A stretch of 64,000 nucleotides of DNA from CAUZIR01 sp034421295 (GCA_034421295.1 DAOUKM010000013.1:62001-126000); one strand, 5' to 3'; counted from the first letter of the stretch, positions 45,281 through 55,020 are shown. Numbers and translations: made by a program. Notes: generated from the letters alone by a model not told the origin.

Positions 45281-45842
45281 GGCTTTCTCCCGAGTGTGCT
45301 TCAGACTCGTAATCTGGGCCTGTCACCAGTCATAGTCCGGGTGGGATTGGAAGCGCCGGCTCTCCCGCGACGCCCAGAGCTGCGCCCCGTTATTTCTATC
45401 GGTACCGTGACATTCGGGCCGTCGCCAGTTCAACCCGATACCAAGGTCCTCTCATTGAGCCCAAGATCATAATGCGGGACGGCCTGCAATCAACGTCCAG
45501 CAGGATCCGCATGCCGTGAGTATCGCCGCCTCGCTTGCCGATTGGCTTCGCACCGTCGAATGTACGCGTTTAGCCGGCTATTCCATTAGAGCCAGACGCC
45601 TCGACTGGCCCTGCGTACTGGCAAGCACATGGAGGCAGCCCTGGCCTCTGACGACGCTCTTTGCTGCCCGCTCAAGTTCGGGCCATCGTTCCCTGTATGA
45701 CCACGGCCCCTCCCGAGGAGGACCCGCAGCTCTCAGCCGGGGCGAGCTGTTAATGTTGGACGCGATCGACACTTCCCCTGCGCCGGCGCACATAGTGTGC
45801 TGTCTGCGCCGCCCGCTCCGATGATTCCGTGCAATCCCCGGC
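45281..45842. other. gene-free spacer
   Basis: The 562 bases between two minus-strand genes hold only short frames without similarity to known proteins (for example 45516-45824 on the plus strand). No RNA gene or repeat is apparent. It contains the promoter of the SDR gene. Confidence 0.5.
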
Positions 45843-46889
45843 CTAGGTCGTGAGAACCTGGACCTTTATGGCACCGCTTCTCTTATCGGAGGCCGTGTCG
45901 AATCCGGCCTGTATGTTCTCAAGCGAAACCTTGTGGGTCACCAGAGGCCGCAGATCCACCCTGTCCGATCCCATCATCTCGATCGCGATGTCGAACTCAT
46001 TGCGGCCACGACTGGTGGCGTAAATGGCCGACCAGATGATCGATATCTCCTTGAGGAGAGCCTGCATCCAGTCGATTCTTATAGGACCATAGAAGTTTCC
46101 GGTCGTGACGATCCTGCCCTGCATGCGGGTGACATCAACAGCCTGATTCAGGGACCCGTCGCTGCGCCCACCGACGGTCTCAACCGTCAGGTCTGCGCCA
46201 AGCCCGCCGCTGATTTCACCCAGCGCTTCCTTAAGCTCGCCGCCTTCTGAACCGACGACGATGTCGGCCCCCATGCGCCTGGCCATCTCCGCCTGCTGAG
46301 GGTAACGGGCAGTCGCGACAATGGTCCCTGCTCCCATGGCACGCGCGGCCGCGGTCGTGCACAGGCCAATGGTCCCTGAGCCCAGGACGGCAACCGTCTC
46401 GCCGCCGCTCAGTTCCCCACGCCGCATGGCGTGCAGTCCGACGGCGAACGGTTCAACGAGCGCGCCCTCCTCCCAGGTCATTCTCTCGGACAGCCTGTAG
46501 AGACCGGCAGCCTTGCGAGAGACGAATTCAGCGTATCCGCCGCCCGTGTCGGGCGACAGGTTCTCGCAGAAAAAGTACTGGCCCTCCCTGCAGTAAAAGC
46601 ATGTATAGCAGGCTCGCCCAACGCCAATTCCCTCGACGGCCACCCGCTCTCCGACGCGAGCCGAATCAATGGCCTCCCCCACCTCGATGATCTCGCCGGC
46701 GATCTCGTGCCCGGCAGGCTGCACCTCCCGGTCGGTCTTTCCCGCATAGAGGAGAAGGTCCGAACCGCAGATGCCCTCGGCCCTTACTCGCACGAGAGCC
46801 TCTTCAGGTCCCATCGGTGGCCGGTCGACCTCGGTCAACTCCATCGCACCCGCTCCGTTCCATAGCGCCGCCTTCATCTTCGCCGCCAT
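45843..46889 (-). CDS. zinc-dependent alcohol/polyol dehydrogenase, paralogue 1
   Basis: This 348-residue medium-chain dehydrogenase has the catalytic zinc site in GICGSDLLLY and AGHEIAGEI, and the structural zinc cysteines as CYTCFYCREGQYFFC. The Rossmann motif is VAVLGSGTIGLC. The start at ATG 46889 follows ctagggag and gives the same length as its neighbour. It is a close paralogue of the gene at 46980-48026; substrates of such enzymes include threonine, sorbitol and galactitol, but the exact one is unknown. Together with the HpcH/HpaI aldolase upstream it forms one transcript. Confidence 0.9.
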   Translation of the reverse strand: MAAKMKAALWNGAGAMELTEVDRPPMGPEEALVRVRAEGICGSDLLLYAGKTDREVQPAGHEIAGEIIEVGEAIDSARVGERVAVEGIGVGRACYTCFYCREGQYFFCENLSPDTGGGYAEFVSRKAAGLYRLSERMTWEEGALVEPFAVGLHAMRRGELSGGETVAVLGSGTIGLCTTAAARAMGAGTIVATARYPQQAEMARRMGADIVVGSEGGELKEALGEISGGLGADLTVETVGGRSDGSLNQAVDVTRMQGRIVTTGNFYGPIRIDWMQALLKEISIIWSAIYATSRGRNEFDIAIEMMGSDRVDLRPLVTHKVSLENIQAGFDTASDKRSGAIKVQVLTT

Positions 46890-46979
46890 CTGGCCAATCT
46901 CCCTAGACTCGTACTCATCCGATTCTCTCTCACCCAAACAGGCCGGTCCGTCCCGTCACGGCCAGCCCGGGAGGAGACC

Positions 46980-48026
46980 CTAAATGTTCTGGTGGATCTG
47001 GACCTTTATGGATCCGGTGGATTTGTCGAAGGCGGTGTCGATGGCTTCCTGGATGTCCTCCAGGGCAAATTTGTGTGTCACCATCGGTTTCAGGTCCACC
47101 CTGCCCGACCCCATCATGTCTATCGCTACTTCGAAGTCGTCCCGACCGTCGAGCACCGAGTAACAGGACGAGAATATCACCGACTGCTCCTTGAAGAGGG
47201 GCTTCATCCAGTCGATCTCAATCGGCACCCAGAAGCCGCCCAGGATGACGATGCGTCCCTGTGGCCGCGTGAACTGAATCGACTGCTGGATCGTGGCATC
47301 CGTCCGGCCACCGACCGATTCCAGCGTCATGTCGGCGCCTCGGCCGGCGGTTTCGTCGGCGACGGCTTCGGCAAGTTCTTCGCCGCGGTCCGGGAGGACG
47401 ACGTCCGCACCCAGTGATCTCGCCAGCTCTCCCTGGTGGGCGTGTCTGGCGGTGACCATTACCTTGCCCGCACCCATCGCCCGTGCCGCGGCGACCGCGG
47501 TCTGACCGATGTTGCCCGCACCCAGGACCAGCACCGTCTCTCCTCCCTCAAGTCTGCCGCGGCGACAGCCGTGCACCGAGACGGCAAGGGGCTCAACCAG
47601 AGCCGCCTCCTCCCATGTCATGTTCTCGCGGATTGGGAAGCAGCCGGCCGCGTTGCGCTTGATGTACTGTGCATAGCCTCCGCCCGTGTCGGGCTTCTTG
47701 TTGAGGCACTGAATGGGCTGGCCCTGCCGACAGTAAAAGCACGCACTGCAGTTGACTCCGAATCCCAGGATGTCTATTGCGACCCTGTCCCCCACCCGGG
47801 CCGGATCGACTCCATCGCCGACCTCGACGATCTCACCGGCCACTTCATGTCCGGCCGGTATCTGATCCGGTTCAGTCTTGTCCCACCAGAGGAGTAGGTC
47901 TGACCCGCAGACCCCTTCGGCTCTCACGCGGGCGAGCACTTCGCCAGGTCCGATCTCGGGGACCGGCACGTCCTGCACCCGGAGCTTCCTGGAACCTTGA
48001 TAAAGAGCCGCCCTCATAGTTCGCAT
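46980..48026 (-). CDS. zinc-dependent alcohol/polyol dehydrogenase, paralogue 2
   Basis: This 348-residue enzyme shares all motifs with the neighbouring paralogue: GVCGSDLLLW, AGHEVAGEIVEVGDG, CSACFYCRQGQPIQC and VLGAGNIGQT. The start at ATG 48026 follows ggagctct; a longer frame to 48074 would overlap the aldolase gene. It ends in VQIHQNI. The aldolase gene ends 13 bases before it, so the two are co-transcribed. Sugar-acid or polyol oxidation followed by aldol cleavage is a reasonable pathway, but inferred. Confidence 0.9.
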   Translation of the reverse strand: MRTMRAALYQGSRKLRVQDVPVPEIGPGEVLARVRAEGVCGSDLLLWWDKTEPDQIPAGHEVAGEIVEVGDGVDPARVGDRVAIDILGFGVNCSACFYCRQGQPIQCLNKKPDTGGGYAQYIKRNAAGCFPIRENMTWEEAALVEPLAVSVHGCRRGRLEGGETVLVLGAGNIGQTAVAAARAMGAGKVMVTARHAHQGELARSLGADVVLPDRGEELAEAVADETAGRGADMTLESVGGRTDATIQQSIQFTRPQGRIVILGGFWVPIEIDWMKPLFKEQSVIFSSCYSVLDGRDDFEVAIDMMGSGRVDLKPMVTHKFALEDIQEAIDTAFDKSTGSIKVQIHQNI

Positions 48027-48039
48027 AGGTAGAGCTCCT

Positions 48040-48774
48040 TCAGTTGGATTCGACGAACGCGCGGCCTGCATCAAGCAGCAGGCTCTGGACGTACGTCATC
48101 GACATGTCGTCCGTGGTCATCTTGCGGCCGGCCGCGTGGACCCGCTGCACTGTCTTGACCATGGCCGCCTTGACGACAGGGTCGTCGGGGCGTCCTGGTA
48201 GACCCATCGATTGGGCCAGATCATTTGGACCGAACGCAAAGTAGTCGATGCCGGGAACGGAAAGCAGATCATCAATAGCGTCAATCGCGGCCTTCGATTC
48301 CAACTGGGCGGTTACGATCATCTCGGCGTTGGCGCGAGCCATTACGTCTGCCCGACTGCCGTCATGATCCTGTACGGATTTCGGATCGTTGAAATGCAGC
48401 GCCCTTCCGCCACCCCAGCTGCGCTCTCCCTCCGGTGCAAATAGGCAGGCGGAAACCAGTGACGCAGCCTCGTCGGGACTTTCGACGTGAGGCCCCATGA
48501 TGCCCTGTACGCCCCTGTCCAGGTAGGAATTGACCGTACCGGCATCCAGACTCGGGATCCTGGCGGTGACCGTCAGACCGACCGCCTGAGCCGCCAGGCA
48601 GGTGCGCTCAATGTCCTGCGGTGCGAAGGGACCGTGCTCGCCGTCGATCTGGATGAAGTGAAAGCCAGCGAGGGCGATTAGCTCGACTACCTGTACGGAG
48701 GGAAAGGTCAGCCAGCATCCAAGTGACCTCTCGCCCCTCTCGGCCCTCTCCAGAATAGCGTTGCGTCTGGCCAA
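48040..48774 (-). CDS. HpcH/HpaI family aldolase
   Basis: This 244-residue divalent-metal, class II pyruvate aldolase cleaves 2-keto-3-deoxy or 4-hydroxy-2-oxo acids. It has FHFIQIDGEHGP, the ARIPSLDAGTVNSYLDRGVQGIM stretch and the FAFGPNDLAQSMG motif with the metal ligands. Its length is normal. It is the first gene of a likely three-gene operon with the two zinc dehydrogenases. Confidence 0.9.
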   Translation of the reverse strand: MARRNAILERAERGERSLGCWLTFPSVQVVELIALAGFHFIQIDGEHGPFAPQDIERTCLAAQAVGLTVTARIPSLDAGTVNSYLDRGVQGIMGPHVESPDEAASLVSACLFAPEGERSWGGGRALHFNDPKSVQDHDGSRADVMARANAEMIVTAQLESKAAIDAIDDLLSVPGIDYFAFGPNDLAQSMGLPGRPDDPVVKAAMVKTVQRVHAAGRKMTTDDMSMTYVQSLLLDAGRAFVESN

Positions 48775-48870
48775 GTCTGCCCCCGGCGCAGATGGTACGT
48801 GGAGACGGCGGCCCCGACAAGGCCGCTCCCAGGCGATGGCGCCCGATGAGCCTGGCGGGACTGCCTGGTG

Positions 48871-49560
48871 CTAGGAGGCCGGAATGAAGGGATCGACGAC
48901 CCTGTGGAGCCAGACCGTCAGGTCGGAGACGACCTGCAGCGACACTTCGTGTGACATGGAGTATTCCCGGTACTCTGGCACGTAGCCGTGAGACCGTAGG
49001 AATTCAATGTTCTTGCGCGCCACCGTAACGGGGATCATCGGGTCGGCGGTGCCGTGCGAGGCGAAAATGGCCTGGTCCCGAGTGGCTGGCATCACTGCCT
49101 CGATGTCACGCCCGTCGCCAAGCATGGAACTGAGGGCGGCGATCCCGGCGAACCTCTCCGGGTAGGACAGTGCGTTGCGGTAGGCCATCATACCGCCCTG
49201 TGAGAAGCCGCCCAACACCACCTGGCCCTCCGGCGGTCCATACATTCCCGTAACCTCTTGCAGAAATCCGCCAATCAGCCGGTCGGCATGAGCCAGCGCC
49301 TCATCCGTTCCGTCGCCTCCAAGGGGTGCCCAGGCGTAGTTCTCACCCCTTACACCCATATCCATGGCTATGGGGGCGTTCGGAAACACGTACACGTATC
49401 CGCGTGAGTCAATCGCCGGTGCCAGCCCAGCGAGGTCGCCCATGTGGGCGCCGAAACCGTGCAACAGTACGATCATCGGGTAAGAGCCGTCACGGTCGTA
49501 GCCGTTGGGCTCGACAGCGACGAACTTCAGGTAGTCGCCTTCATGCTGGATATACTTCAC
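48871..49560 (-). CDS. alpha/beta hydrolase, phospholipase/carboxylesterase family
   Basis: This 229-residue hydrolase has the nucleophile elbow GGFSQGGMMAY, the oxyanion-region LHGFGAHMGD, and C-terminal catalytic residues within ASHGTADPMIP and SMSHEVS. It resembles acyl-protein thioesterase-like and lysophospholipase-like carboxylesterases. It has no signal peptide and should be cytoplasmic. It is separate from the aldolase operon by about 100 bases and may have its own promoter. Confidence 0.87.
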   Translation of the reverse strand: MKYIQHEGDYLKFVAVEPNGYDRDGSYPMIVLLHGFGAHMGDLAGLAPAIDSRGYVYVFPNAPIAMDMGVRGENYAWAPLGGDGTDEALAHADRLIGGFLQEVTGMYGPPEGQVVLGGFSQGGMMAYRNALSYPERFAGIAALSSMLGDGRDIEAVMPATRDQAIFASHGTADPMIPVTVARKNIEFLRSHGYVPEYREYSMSHEVSLQVVSDLTVWLHRVVDPFIPAS

Positions 49561-49771
49561 TTGCCTCGACCTCGATTGCAGTCCACCGGAAATCGTCCTG
49601 CAAGACGAGCCGCTAGTTCAAGCGAACTTTGGGCCCTCCTTGCAGTTTCTGAAAGGACCGGCTGGTCCGGATTACGCGCCAGCCGATACACTCGGGTCGT
49701 GAGTACGAAGCCGTCCGACGGCCGGAGGCGACAGGTACCGAACGGACGAGACGAAAGGCTTGGCAGGCGCG

Positions 49772-50614
49772 ATGGCGAGATTCACCGATCTGCTTGGTAG
49801 AGCGGGCAGACGAGACAGCGAACCCATGGGATTTGGTCGGTCCGAAAGACGCACGGAAAAGGTACCCGACATCCTCGTGGTGGGCCGAATTGACTCGGAC
49901 GACCTGTCGGCGCCCGATGCACTCAGGGCTCCGGTAGACGCTTTGCTCCTAGAGATGGAAGACCTTTCAGAGGACCTTCTTGAGTCAGCCTCAACGGCCC
50001 TCAGCGGCTTGCTCTGGGGGGTTCGCACGAGCGCCTTGCCGAGCGGTAAGGTCGAGAGGTTGAAGGCCGCAGGGGCGGATTTCGTGGTCTTCGACGCAGC
50101 TGGCACCCCGGGCTCGGTGTTGACCGACGACGACCTCGGGAAGTTCTTGACCGTGGCAACCGATATGGACGATGAGACCGCGCGAGCGGTCCAGACCCTG
50201 CCGATAGATGGCGTAGCAATCGCGATCGATGACGATGCGATTCCTCTCACCGTCCAGTCGATACTGCGGTTTCACAAGGCCATTACGTCCGGCGCCCATG
50301 CAATCGTCTTCAGCGACTTTAATCCCGAGGCCCTGTCCTCCGGAGATCTCGAGGCCATGAGAGGCAGCGGCGTATCGGCTCTCGCCCTGCCGACGGGCGA
50401 TAGCGGGGGCCTGGAACAATTGTCCGATGCGATCCGTCAGCTGCCTGAACCTAGGCTCATACAGGATGACAGGATCGCGCTAATACCCCAGGTAGGTCCG
50501 GCGAGCGATGCCGATGACTACGATGTGCACACGCATGATCGGTTGGACAGAGGTACCTCACATCCATCGACTTGTGAGCTGGCGGCGGAACCTGAGAGGA
50601 TCGACAGAAGTTAG
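49772..50614 (+). CDS. conserved protein of unknown function, TIM-barrel-like
   Basis: This 280-residue protein starts at ATG 49772 (an ATG at 49760 is also in frame). It shows a regular alternation of hydrophobic strands and amphipathic helices (ILVVGRID, ALLLEMEDL, GLLWGVRTS, DFVVFDAAG, GVAIAID, AIVFSDF, ALALPTG), which is the pattern of a TIM-barrel. No catalytic motif is recognised. A polar C-terminal tail of about 40 residues is likely disordered. It faces the esterase divergently and ends 7 bases from the convergent phosphoesterase gene. Confidence 0.65.
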   Translation: MARFTDLLGRAGRRDSEPMGFGRSERRTEKVPDILVVGRIDSDDLSAPDALRAPVDALLLEMEDLSEDLLESASTALSGLLWGVRTSALPSGKVERLKAAGADFVVFDAAGTPGSVLTDDDLGKFLTVATDMDDETARAVQTLPIDGVAIAIDDDAIPLTVQSILRFHKAITSGAHAIVFSDFNPEALSSGDLEAMRGSGVSALALPTGDSGGLEQLSDAIRQLPEPRLIQDDRIALIPQVGPASDADDYDVHTHDRLDRGTSHPSTCELAAEPERIDRS

Positions 50615-50621
50615 CCGACCC

Positions 50622-51356
50622 CTAACGTCCGTGGGTCAGCCTGTCGATCAGGTATCGGGGTAGGCCCACCTCCTCCATCTTGGTCTGCGTGGCCTGTACG
50701 TCATACTCCACCCGGTGATGCACTATGACACCCCTCTGTTCGTCGTAAACCGCGTAGCTGGACCGCGGATCCCCGTCGCGCGGCTGGCCCACACCTCCCG
50801 GATTGACGATCATCCGATCGCCGTCAAGGCCGATTGGGGTGTCAAGTGGAAACTCGACGAAGGCCGCCCCTTTCTCCTCCATCGGCCTACATATGAACGG
50901 CACGTGAGAATGGCCGACCAGGCAGCACTCGGTGTCGAAGTGTAGAAAGCTGATGACTGCAGTCGGGACCGAAATAACATACTCCCAGATTGGATCCCTG
51001 GGGCTTCCGTGCACCATCGTGAACAGTCCCTGCTCGAGCCTGAGAGGCAATCCCCTTAGATAGCCGGCCTGCTCCTCGTTTATCTGCGAAGAAGTCCACC
51101 GATTGGCTGCGGCCGCATGTTCGTTAAAGGCCTCCAGGCTCAGTCGGCCAATGGAGGCCAGATCATGGTTGCCGGCCACGGATATCGCCTCATGGCCACG
51201 TATCAGGTCTACACAGGGTCCCGGATCGGGGCCGTAACCGATCAGATCCCCGAGAGACCAGATCTGGTCAAATCCACCCCTGCGGTTGCAGTCGTCGATT
51301 ACCGCTCTGAGCGCCTCCAGGTTGGCGTGTACGTCAGAGACTATTAGAACTCTCAA
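50622..51356 (-). CDS. metallophosphoesterase family protein
   Basis: This 244-residue calcineurin-like enzyme has all five metal motifs: SDVHAN, GDLIGYG, GNHD, VHGSP and GHSHVP. The family includes diadenosine tetraphosphatases and protein phosphatases; the substrate here is unknown. It is transcribed toward the gene at 49772, with only 7 bases between their stops. Confidence 0.92.
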   Translation of the reverse strand: MRVLIVSDVHANLEALRAVIDDCNRRGGFDQIWSLGDLIGYGPDPGPCVDLIRGHEAISVAGNHDLASIGRLSLEAFNEHAAAANRWTSSQINEEQAGYLRGLPLRLEQGLFTMVHGSPRDPIWEYVISVPTAVISFLHFDTECCLVGHSHVPFICRPMEEKGAAFVEFPLDTPIGLDGDRMIVNPGGVGQPRDGDPRSSYAVYDEQRGVIVHHRVEYDVQATQTKMEEVGLPRYLIDRLTHGR

Positions 51357-51535
51357 TCGGGCTCCGATGCAGGGATCGAGGAGGGGGACGAGCTTCCGTG
51401 CCTCCCCTGCAACGGCAGAGCGGAAGCCAAGTTTGAAGCGCCTTTATGAGCTCGCCGGATCCCGAATATAATACACCCCCATGCCATTGGCCAGACGTGC
51501 CATTCGCGTATCTAAGCAACGACCGGCTCTTGCCG

Positions 51536-52093
51536 ATGGACCGAAAAACAGTAGACTCACCGGACCTGTCGAAGGTGGTGCTCCGGTCGGACGGACCCGC
51601 CCGAACTGAAGAGATCGGACATGCGATCGGCACCCTCGCCCTCCCCGGTGACCTGGTGTTGCTGACCGGTGAGCTCGGTGCGGGCAAGACCCGTTTGGCA
51701 CAAGGGGCACTGAGCGGGCTGGATTCAAGGGACCATGTGCGCAGCCCGACATTCGTGCTGATCATGGAGCACTCGGCCAGGATTCCTCTCTACCACGTAG
51801 ACCTGTACAGACTCGAGCGGGACTCCGATCTGGATACCCTGGGCCTGGAAGAATACGTTCGCGGGAGCGGCTTGTGCCTTGTGGAATGGGCAGACAGGAC
51901 GCCGAAAGCCTTCCCTCCGGATCGCCTCGACATCCGCATCGAGCGGGTCGAAGACCGAGAAGACGAACGTAAGATGACACTGACCGCAACTGGCCGCAGG
52001 CACGCTGACCTGCTCGAAGACCTATTGGGCGTGCTCGAAGCCCGGCCGGCCGTCGCGCAGGTTGAGTATGGCCCTAGCGCGCCGGGAAGTTAA
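51536..52093 (+). CDS. tsaE: tRNA threonylcarbamoyladenosine biosynthesis ATPase TsaE
   Basis: TsaE is the ATPase of the complex that makes t6A at position 37 of ANN-reading tRNAs. The protein has the Walker A motif GELGAGKT, the SPTFVLI segment, YHVDLYRLE and the Walker B-like LVEWADR. The start at ATG 51536 gives 185 residues; the frame is open further upstream to 51446, but that part is unlike the family. A C-terminal extension of about 25 residues follows the conserved core. tsaB follows 8 bases later. Confidence 0.93.
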   Translation: MDRKTVDSPDLSKVVLRSDGPARTEEIGHAIGTLALPGDLVLLTGELGAGKTRLAQGALSGLDSRDHVRSPTFVLIMEHSARIPLYHVDLYRLERDSDLDTLGLEEYVRGSGLCLVEWADRTPKAFPPDRLDIRIERVEDREDERKMTLTATGRRHADLLEDLLGVLEARPAVAQVEYGPSAPGS

Positions 52094-52101
52094 GGATCAA
52101 G

Positions 52102-52773
52102 TTGGAACTATCCATAGACTCGTCCACCCGCTTCGCCTCGGTTGCGGTCTCCGACCAGGGCACGGTCATCGAGGAACGGACTTGGAGAGCGGAGCGCAAC
52201 CACTCGGTGGAGCTGGCTCCGACCGTCAGAAGGCTCATGCGACGAGCCTCCGCTCGTACGGCGGACCTGTCTGCGGTATTCGTGGCCAAGGGCCCCGGGG
52301 GATTCAGTTCGCTCAGGGTCGGGATGTCGACGGCCAAGACCCTGGCGATGGGGCTAGGGATTCCCCTGGTGGGCATAGGAACTCTCGATATCGAGCTGTC
52401 TCCCCACCTGCCATCGGACAAGCCGGTTTGCGCCATCGTAGAGGCCGGCGGCGGGCGGGTCTACGCGGGTTGGTCCGATAGACCGGCCGAGGCTCTGACC
52501 GTGGTCACCGTTCCCGAGCTGGCCGAGCGCACCAAAGATCTGACCCTATTCTGTGGTGAGGCCGCCCACGAAAACGCTTCAACGTTGAGGGAGCTACTGG
52601 GGGATCTGGCCACGATGGCCAGCCGTGAGCCTCCTACGAGGCGAGCCGGCACGCTTGCCCAACTCGCATGGTCCAGACTGACGACGGGGCAGACGGACCA
52701 CCCTGACACGCTCGAGCCACTCTACATGCGAAGTGCTCAGTATTCGGTTGCGGCCAGGACACACCTGGGGTGA
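52102..52773 (+). CDS. tsaB: tRNA threonylcarbamoyladenosine biosynthesis protein TsaB
   Basis: TsaB is the inactive Kae1-like partner that scaffolds TsaD and TsaE. The 223-residue protein starts at TTG 52102, preceded by aagga, with the ASKH-fold N-terminus LSIDSSTRFASVAV and the motif KGPGGFSSLRVGMSTAKTLA. The length is normal. It lies 8 bases after tsaE and 33 bases before ndk. The tsaD partner is not in this window. Confidence 0.93.
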   Translation: MELSIDSSTRFASVAVSDQGTVIEERTWRAERNHSVELAPTVRRLMRRASARTADLSAVFVAKGPGGFSSLRVGMSTAKTLAMGLGIPLVGIGTLDIELSPHLPSDKPVCAIVEAGGGRVYAGWSDRPAEALTVVTVPELAERTKDLTLFCGEAAHENASTLRELLGDLATMASREPPTRRAGTLAQLAWSRLTTGQTDHPDTLEPLYMRSAQYSVAARTHLG

Positions 52774-52806
52774 CCATAGGCAGACCCTTAAAGAGGAAAC
52801 ACTCAT

Positions 52807-53259
52807 ATGCAGCGAACCTTGGTGTTGATCAAGCCCGACGCGGTTCAGCGGGGGCTGGCGGGCGAGGTTATCTCTCGCATCGAGCGCAAGGGCCTTAAGA
52901 TCGTGGGGGCAAAGATGATCCGGGTCAGCGAGGAACTGGCGCGCCGCCACTACGAGGCCCACCTGGACAGGCCATTTTTCCCCAGCCTCCTAGAGTTCAT
53001 TACCTCGAGCCCGATAATCGCGCTCGCCGTTGCGGGCCCGGGCGCCATAGAGATCACCAGACTCGTGATGGGCGCCACCAACCCCAAAGAGGCCGGGCCG
53101 GGGTCCATAAGAGGCGACCTCGCGCTGACGGTCGGGCCAAACCTGATCCACGGGTCCGATTCCGAACATGCTGCCGCAAGGGAGCTCGATCTGTTTTTCG
53201 GAGAAGACGAACTGTTCGAATACGAGCGAGATATCGACCGCTGGATCATTGAATCCTGA
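52807..53259 (+). CDS. ndk: nucleoside diphosphate kinase
   Basis: Ndk transfers the gamma-phosphate of ATP to other nucleoside diphosphates. The 150-residue protein begins QRTLVLIKPDAVQRG and carries the catalytic histidine in NLIHGSDS (about residue 114). A good site, agaggaaac, precedes ATG 52807. Its 3' end overlaps that of the minus-strand rsfS by 14 bases. Confidence 0.97.
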   Translation: MQRTLVLIKPDAVQRGLAGEVISRIERKGLKIVGAKMIRVSEELARRHYEAHLDRPFFPSLLEFITSSPIIALAVAGPGAIEITRLVMGATNPKEAGPGSIRGDLALTVGPNLIHGSDSEHAAARELDLFFGEDELFEYERDIDRWIIES

Positions 53260-53623
53260 CGACTTCGGACGCCCCCGGCCAGGCGTCGGCAAGAGCATAG
53301 TACTCACGCTCCTCTACGCCGAAGAGGTGGACAACCAGGTCCCCAAAATCGATCACTACCCAGCCGCTATCCGGGCTGCCCTCTCGCCTCAGCCTCTCGG
53401 CTCCGGCCGCCTCCAGGGCCATCTCGATGTCTTCGACGAGTGCGTTCATCTGGCGCGCTGAATCGACACTTGCGAGGACGAAGAAATCGGCGAAGGTACT
53501 GACACCTCTGATATCCAGCATCTGGATATCGAAGGCCAGCTTGTCCGAGGCCACGTCCACTGCGAACCGGGCCAGGTACTCCGGAGACAGCGGGTCCGGT
53601 TCGTTCTCGACGTAGGCGGCCAT
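53246..53623 (-). CDS. rsfS: ribosome silencing factor RsfS
   Basis: RsfS binds ribosomal protein uL14 and blocks subunit joining when nutrients run out. The 125-residue protein has the family core MLDIRGVSTFADFFVLAS, the RREGSPDSGWVVIDFGD segment and VHLFGVEEREYY. It is tail-to-tail with ndk, overlapping by 14 bases. It usually lies with nadD, which is not seen here. Confidence 0.95.
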   Translation of the reverse strand: MAAYVENEPDPLSPEYLARFAVDVASDKLAFDIQMLDIRGVSTFADFFVLASVDSARQMNALVEDIEMALEAAGAERLRREGSPDSGWVVIDFGDLVVHLFGVEEREYYALADAWPGASEVVRIQ

Positions 53624-53868
53624 TGAACAGATTATAGGCGAGGCAGAGATCGTCCCGAGACCGGGCCGGTCGATCGCGTGCCGAGCACGGTCGCAAGTGC
53701 ACTCAAATATGTTGAGACGGGCTCATGTACGCCAAGGCCGTCTCCCCCCTAGGCGCGGGTAGACTCTCCGCACGTCGCAGCACGGTCCGGCCCTTCCGAG
53801 AGCTGGCGCCCATGTGGGACCGGTTGGAGGGTGGGTGCTACGAGGGGGCTTATGCTAGCCTTTCGCTC

Positions 53869-55020
53869 ATGGCCAGTCGGAACCAGCGAGTGGTTGTTGC
53901 AATGAGCGGTGGCGTGGATTCCTCGGTGGCCGCGCTCTTGCTGCATCGAGCCGGATACGAGGTCGTGGGCGTCACCATGCGGCTGTGGTCCCAGCCCGAT
54001 GAGTCCGCTTATTCTCAAAACAAGCGGTGCTGCTCGGTAGAAGACGTGGAAGACGCAAGGAGGGTCTGCCAGACAATCGGCATCCCCCACTACGTACAGA
54101 ATTTCGAGCGCGAGTTCAGGGAACACGTCATCGACTACTTCGTCAAGGAGTACGACCGGGGCCGCACCCCGCACCCGTGCCTGGCGTGCAACGACAGGAT
54201 CAAATTCGACTTCCTGCTGCGCAGAGCAATGTTCCTCGATGCCCATTTCATCGCCACCGGCCACTACGCCCGCGTTCTCAGGGACGAAGCGGGAGCCCAC
54301 CTGCTAAAGGGGGTTGACGGAAAGGACCAATCCTACGTCCTGTTTACGCTTGGCCAGACCGAGCTTGCCCGACTCCTGTTGCCCCTTGGAGAGATGCCCA
54401 AGGCTGACGTTCGACGCCTGGCCGCAGGGGCCGGGCTGCCAGTCGCCGAAAAACCGGACAGCCAGGAGATCTGCTTCATACCGGGCAATGACTATCGGGA
54501 TTTCATCAGCAAGAGCCTCAAGCCCAGACCAGGCCAATTCGTTAACCCTCGGGGAGAAGTCATAGGCGAGCATCCCGGGGTTCAATTCTTCACAGTGGGA
54601 CAGCGCCGCAGGCTGGGTTTACCCGGCAACAGCGGAGAGCCTCTATACGTGGTCGGCATCGACGCCGACGCCGATCAGGTGGTGCTCGGCCGGCTGCAGG
54701 ACCTTTACCGCGCCGATCTCTGGGCGTCCCGTGTCAGCTGGGTGATGGGCGGGGGGCCAACGCGGCCTATCCAGGTCACCGCGAAGATCAGGTACAAGGC
54801 GCCCGAGGCGAAGGCCACGGTGACGCCGCACGGCAAGTGGGCTTCGGTTTCTTTCAGCGAGCCCCAGAGGGCGGTCACGCCGGGACAGCCAGTAGTCTTC
54901 TACCGGGACGATGAGATCCTTGGGGGCGGCTACATCGAGGTTGGAAGCGCCCCCGACCCGCTCATGGACGACGGTGACCGAACCCGGGCCAAACCCGTCA
55001 TCATGACGCAGGCAACCTGA
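53869..55020 (+). CDS. mnmA: tRNA 2-thiouridylase MnmA
   Basis: MnmA puts the sulphur on uridine 34 of Lys, Glu and Gln tRNAs. The 383-residue protein has the PP-loop MSGGVDSS, the first catalytic cysteine in CLACNDRIKF, the KDQSYVLF segment and the second cysteine in SQEICFIPG. ATG 53869 is chosen because conserved sequence starts at once; the upstream open codons (to 53725) are unlike the family. The first residues read MASRNQRVVVAMSGG. Confidence 0.95.
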   Translation: MASRNQRVVVAMSGGVDSSVAALLLHRAGYEVVGVTMRLWSQPDESAYSQNKRCCSVEDVEDARRVCQTIGIPHYVQNFEREFREHVIDYFVKEYDRGRTPHPCLACNDRIKFDFLLRRAMFLDAHFIATGHYARVLRDEAGAHLLKGVDGKDQSYVLFTLGQTELARLLLPLGEMPKADVRRLAAGAGLPVAEKPDSQEICFIPGNDYRDFISKSLKPRPGQFVNPRGEVIGEHPGVQFFTVGQRRRLGLPGNSGEPLYVVGIDADADQVVLGRLQDLYRADLWASRVSWVMGGGPTRPIQVTAKIRYKAPEAKATVTPHGKWASVSFSEPQRAVTPGQPVVFYRDDEILGGGYIEVGSAPDPLMDDGDRTRAKPVIMTQAT

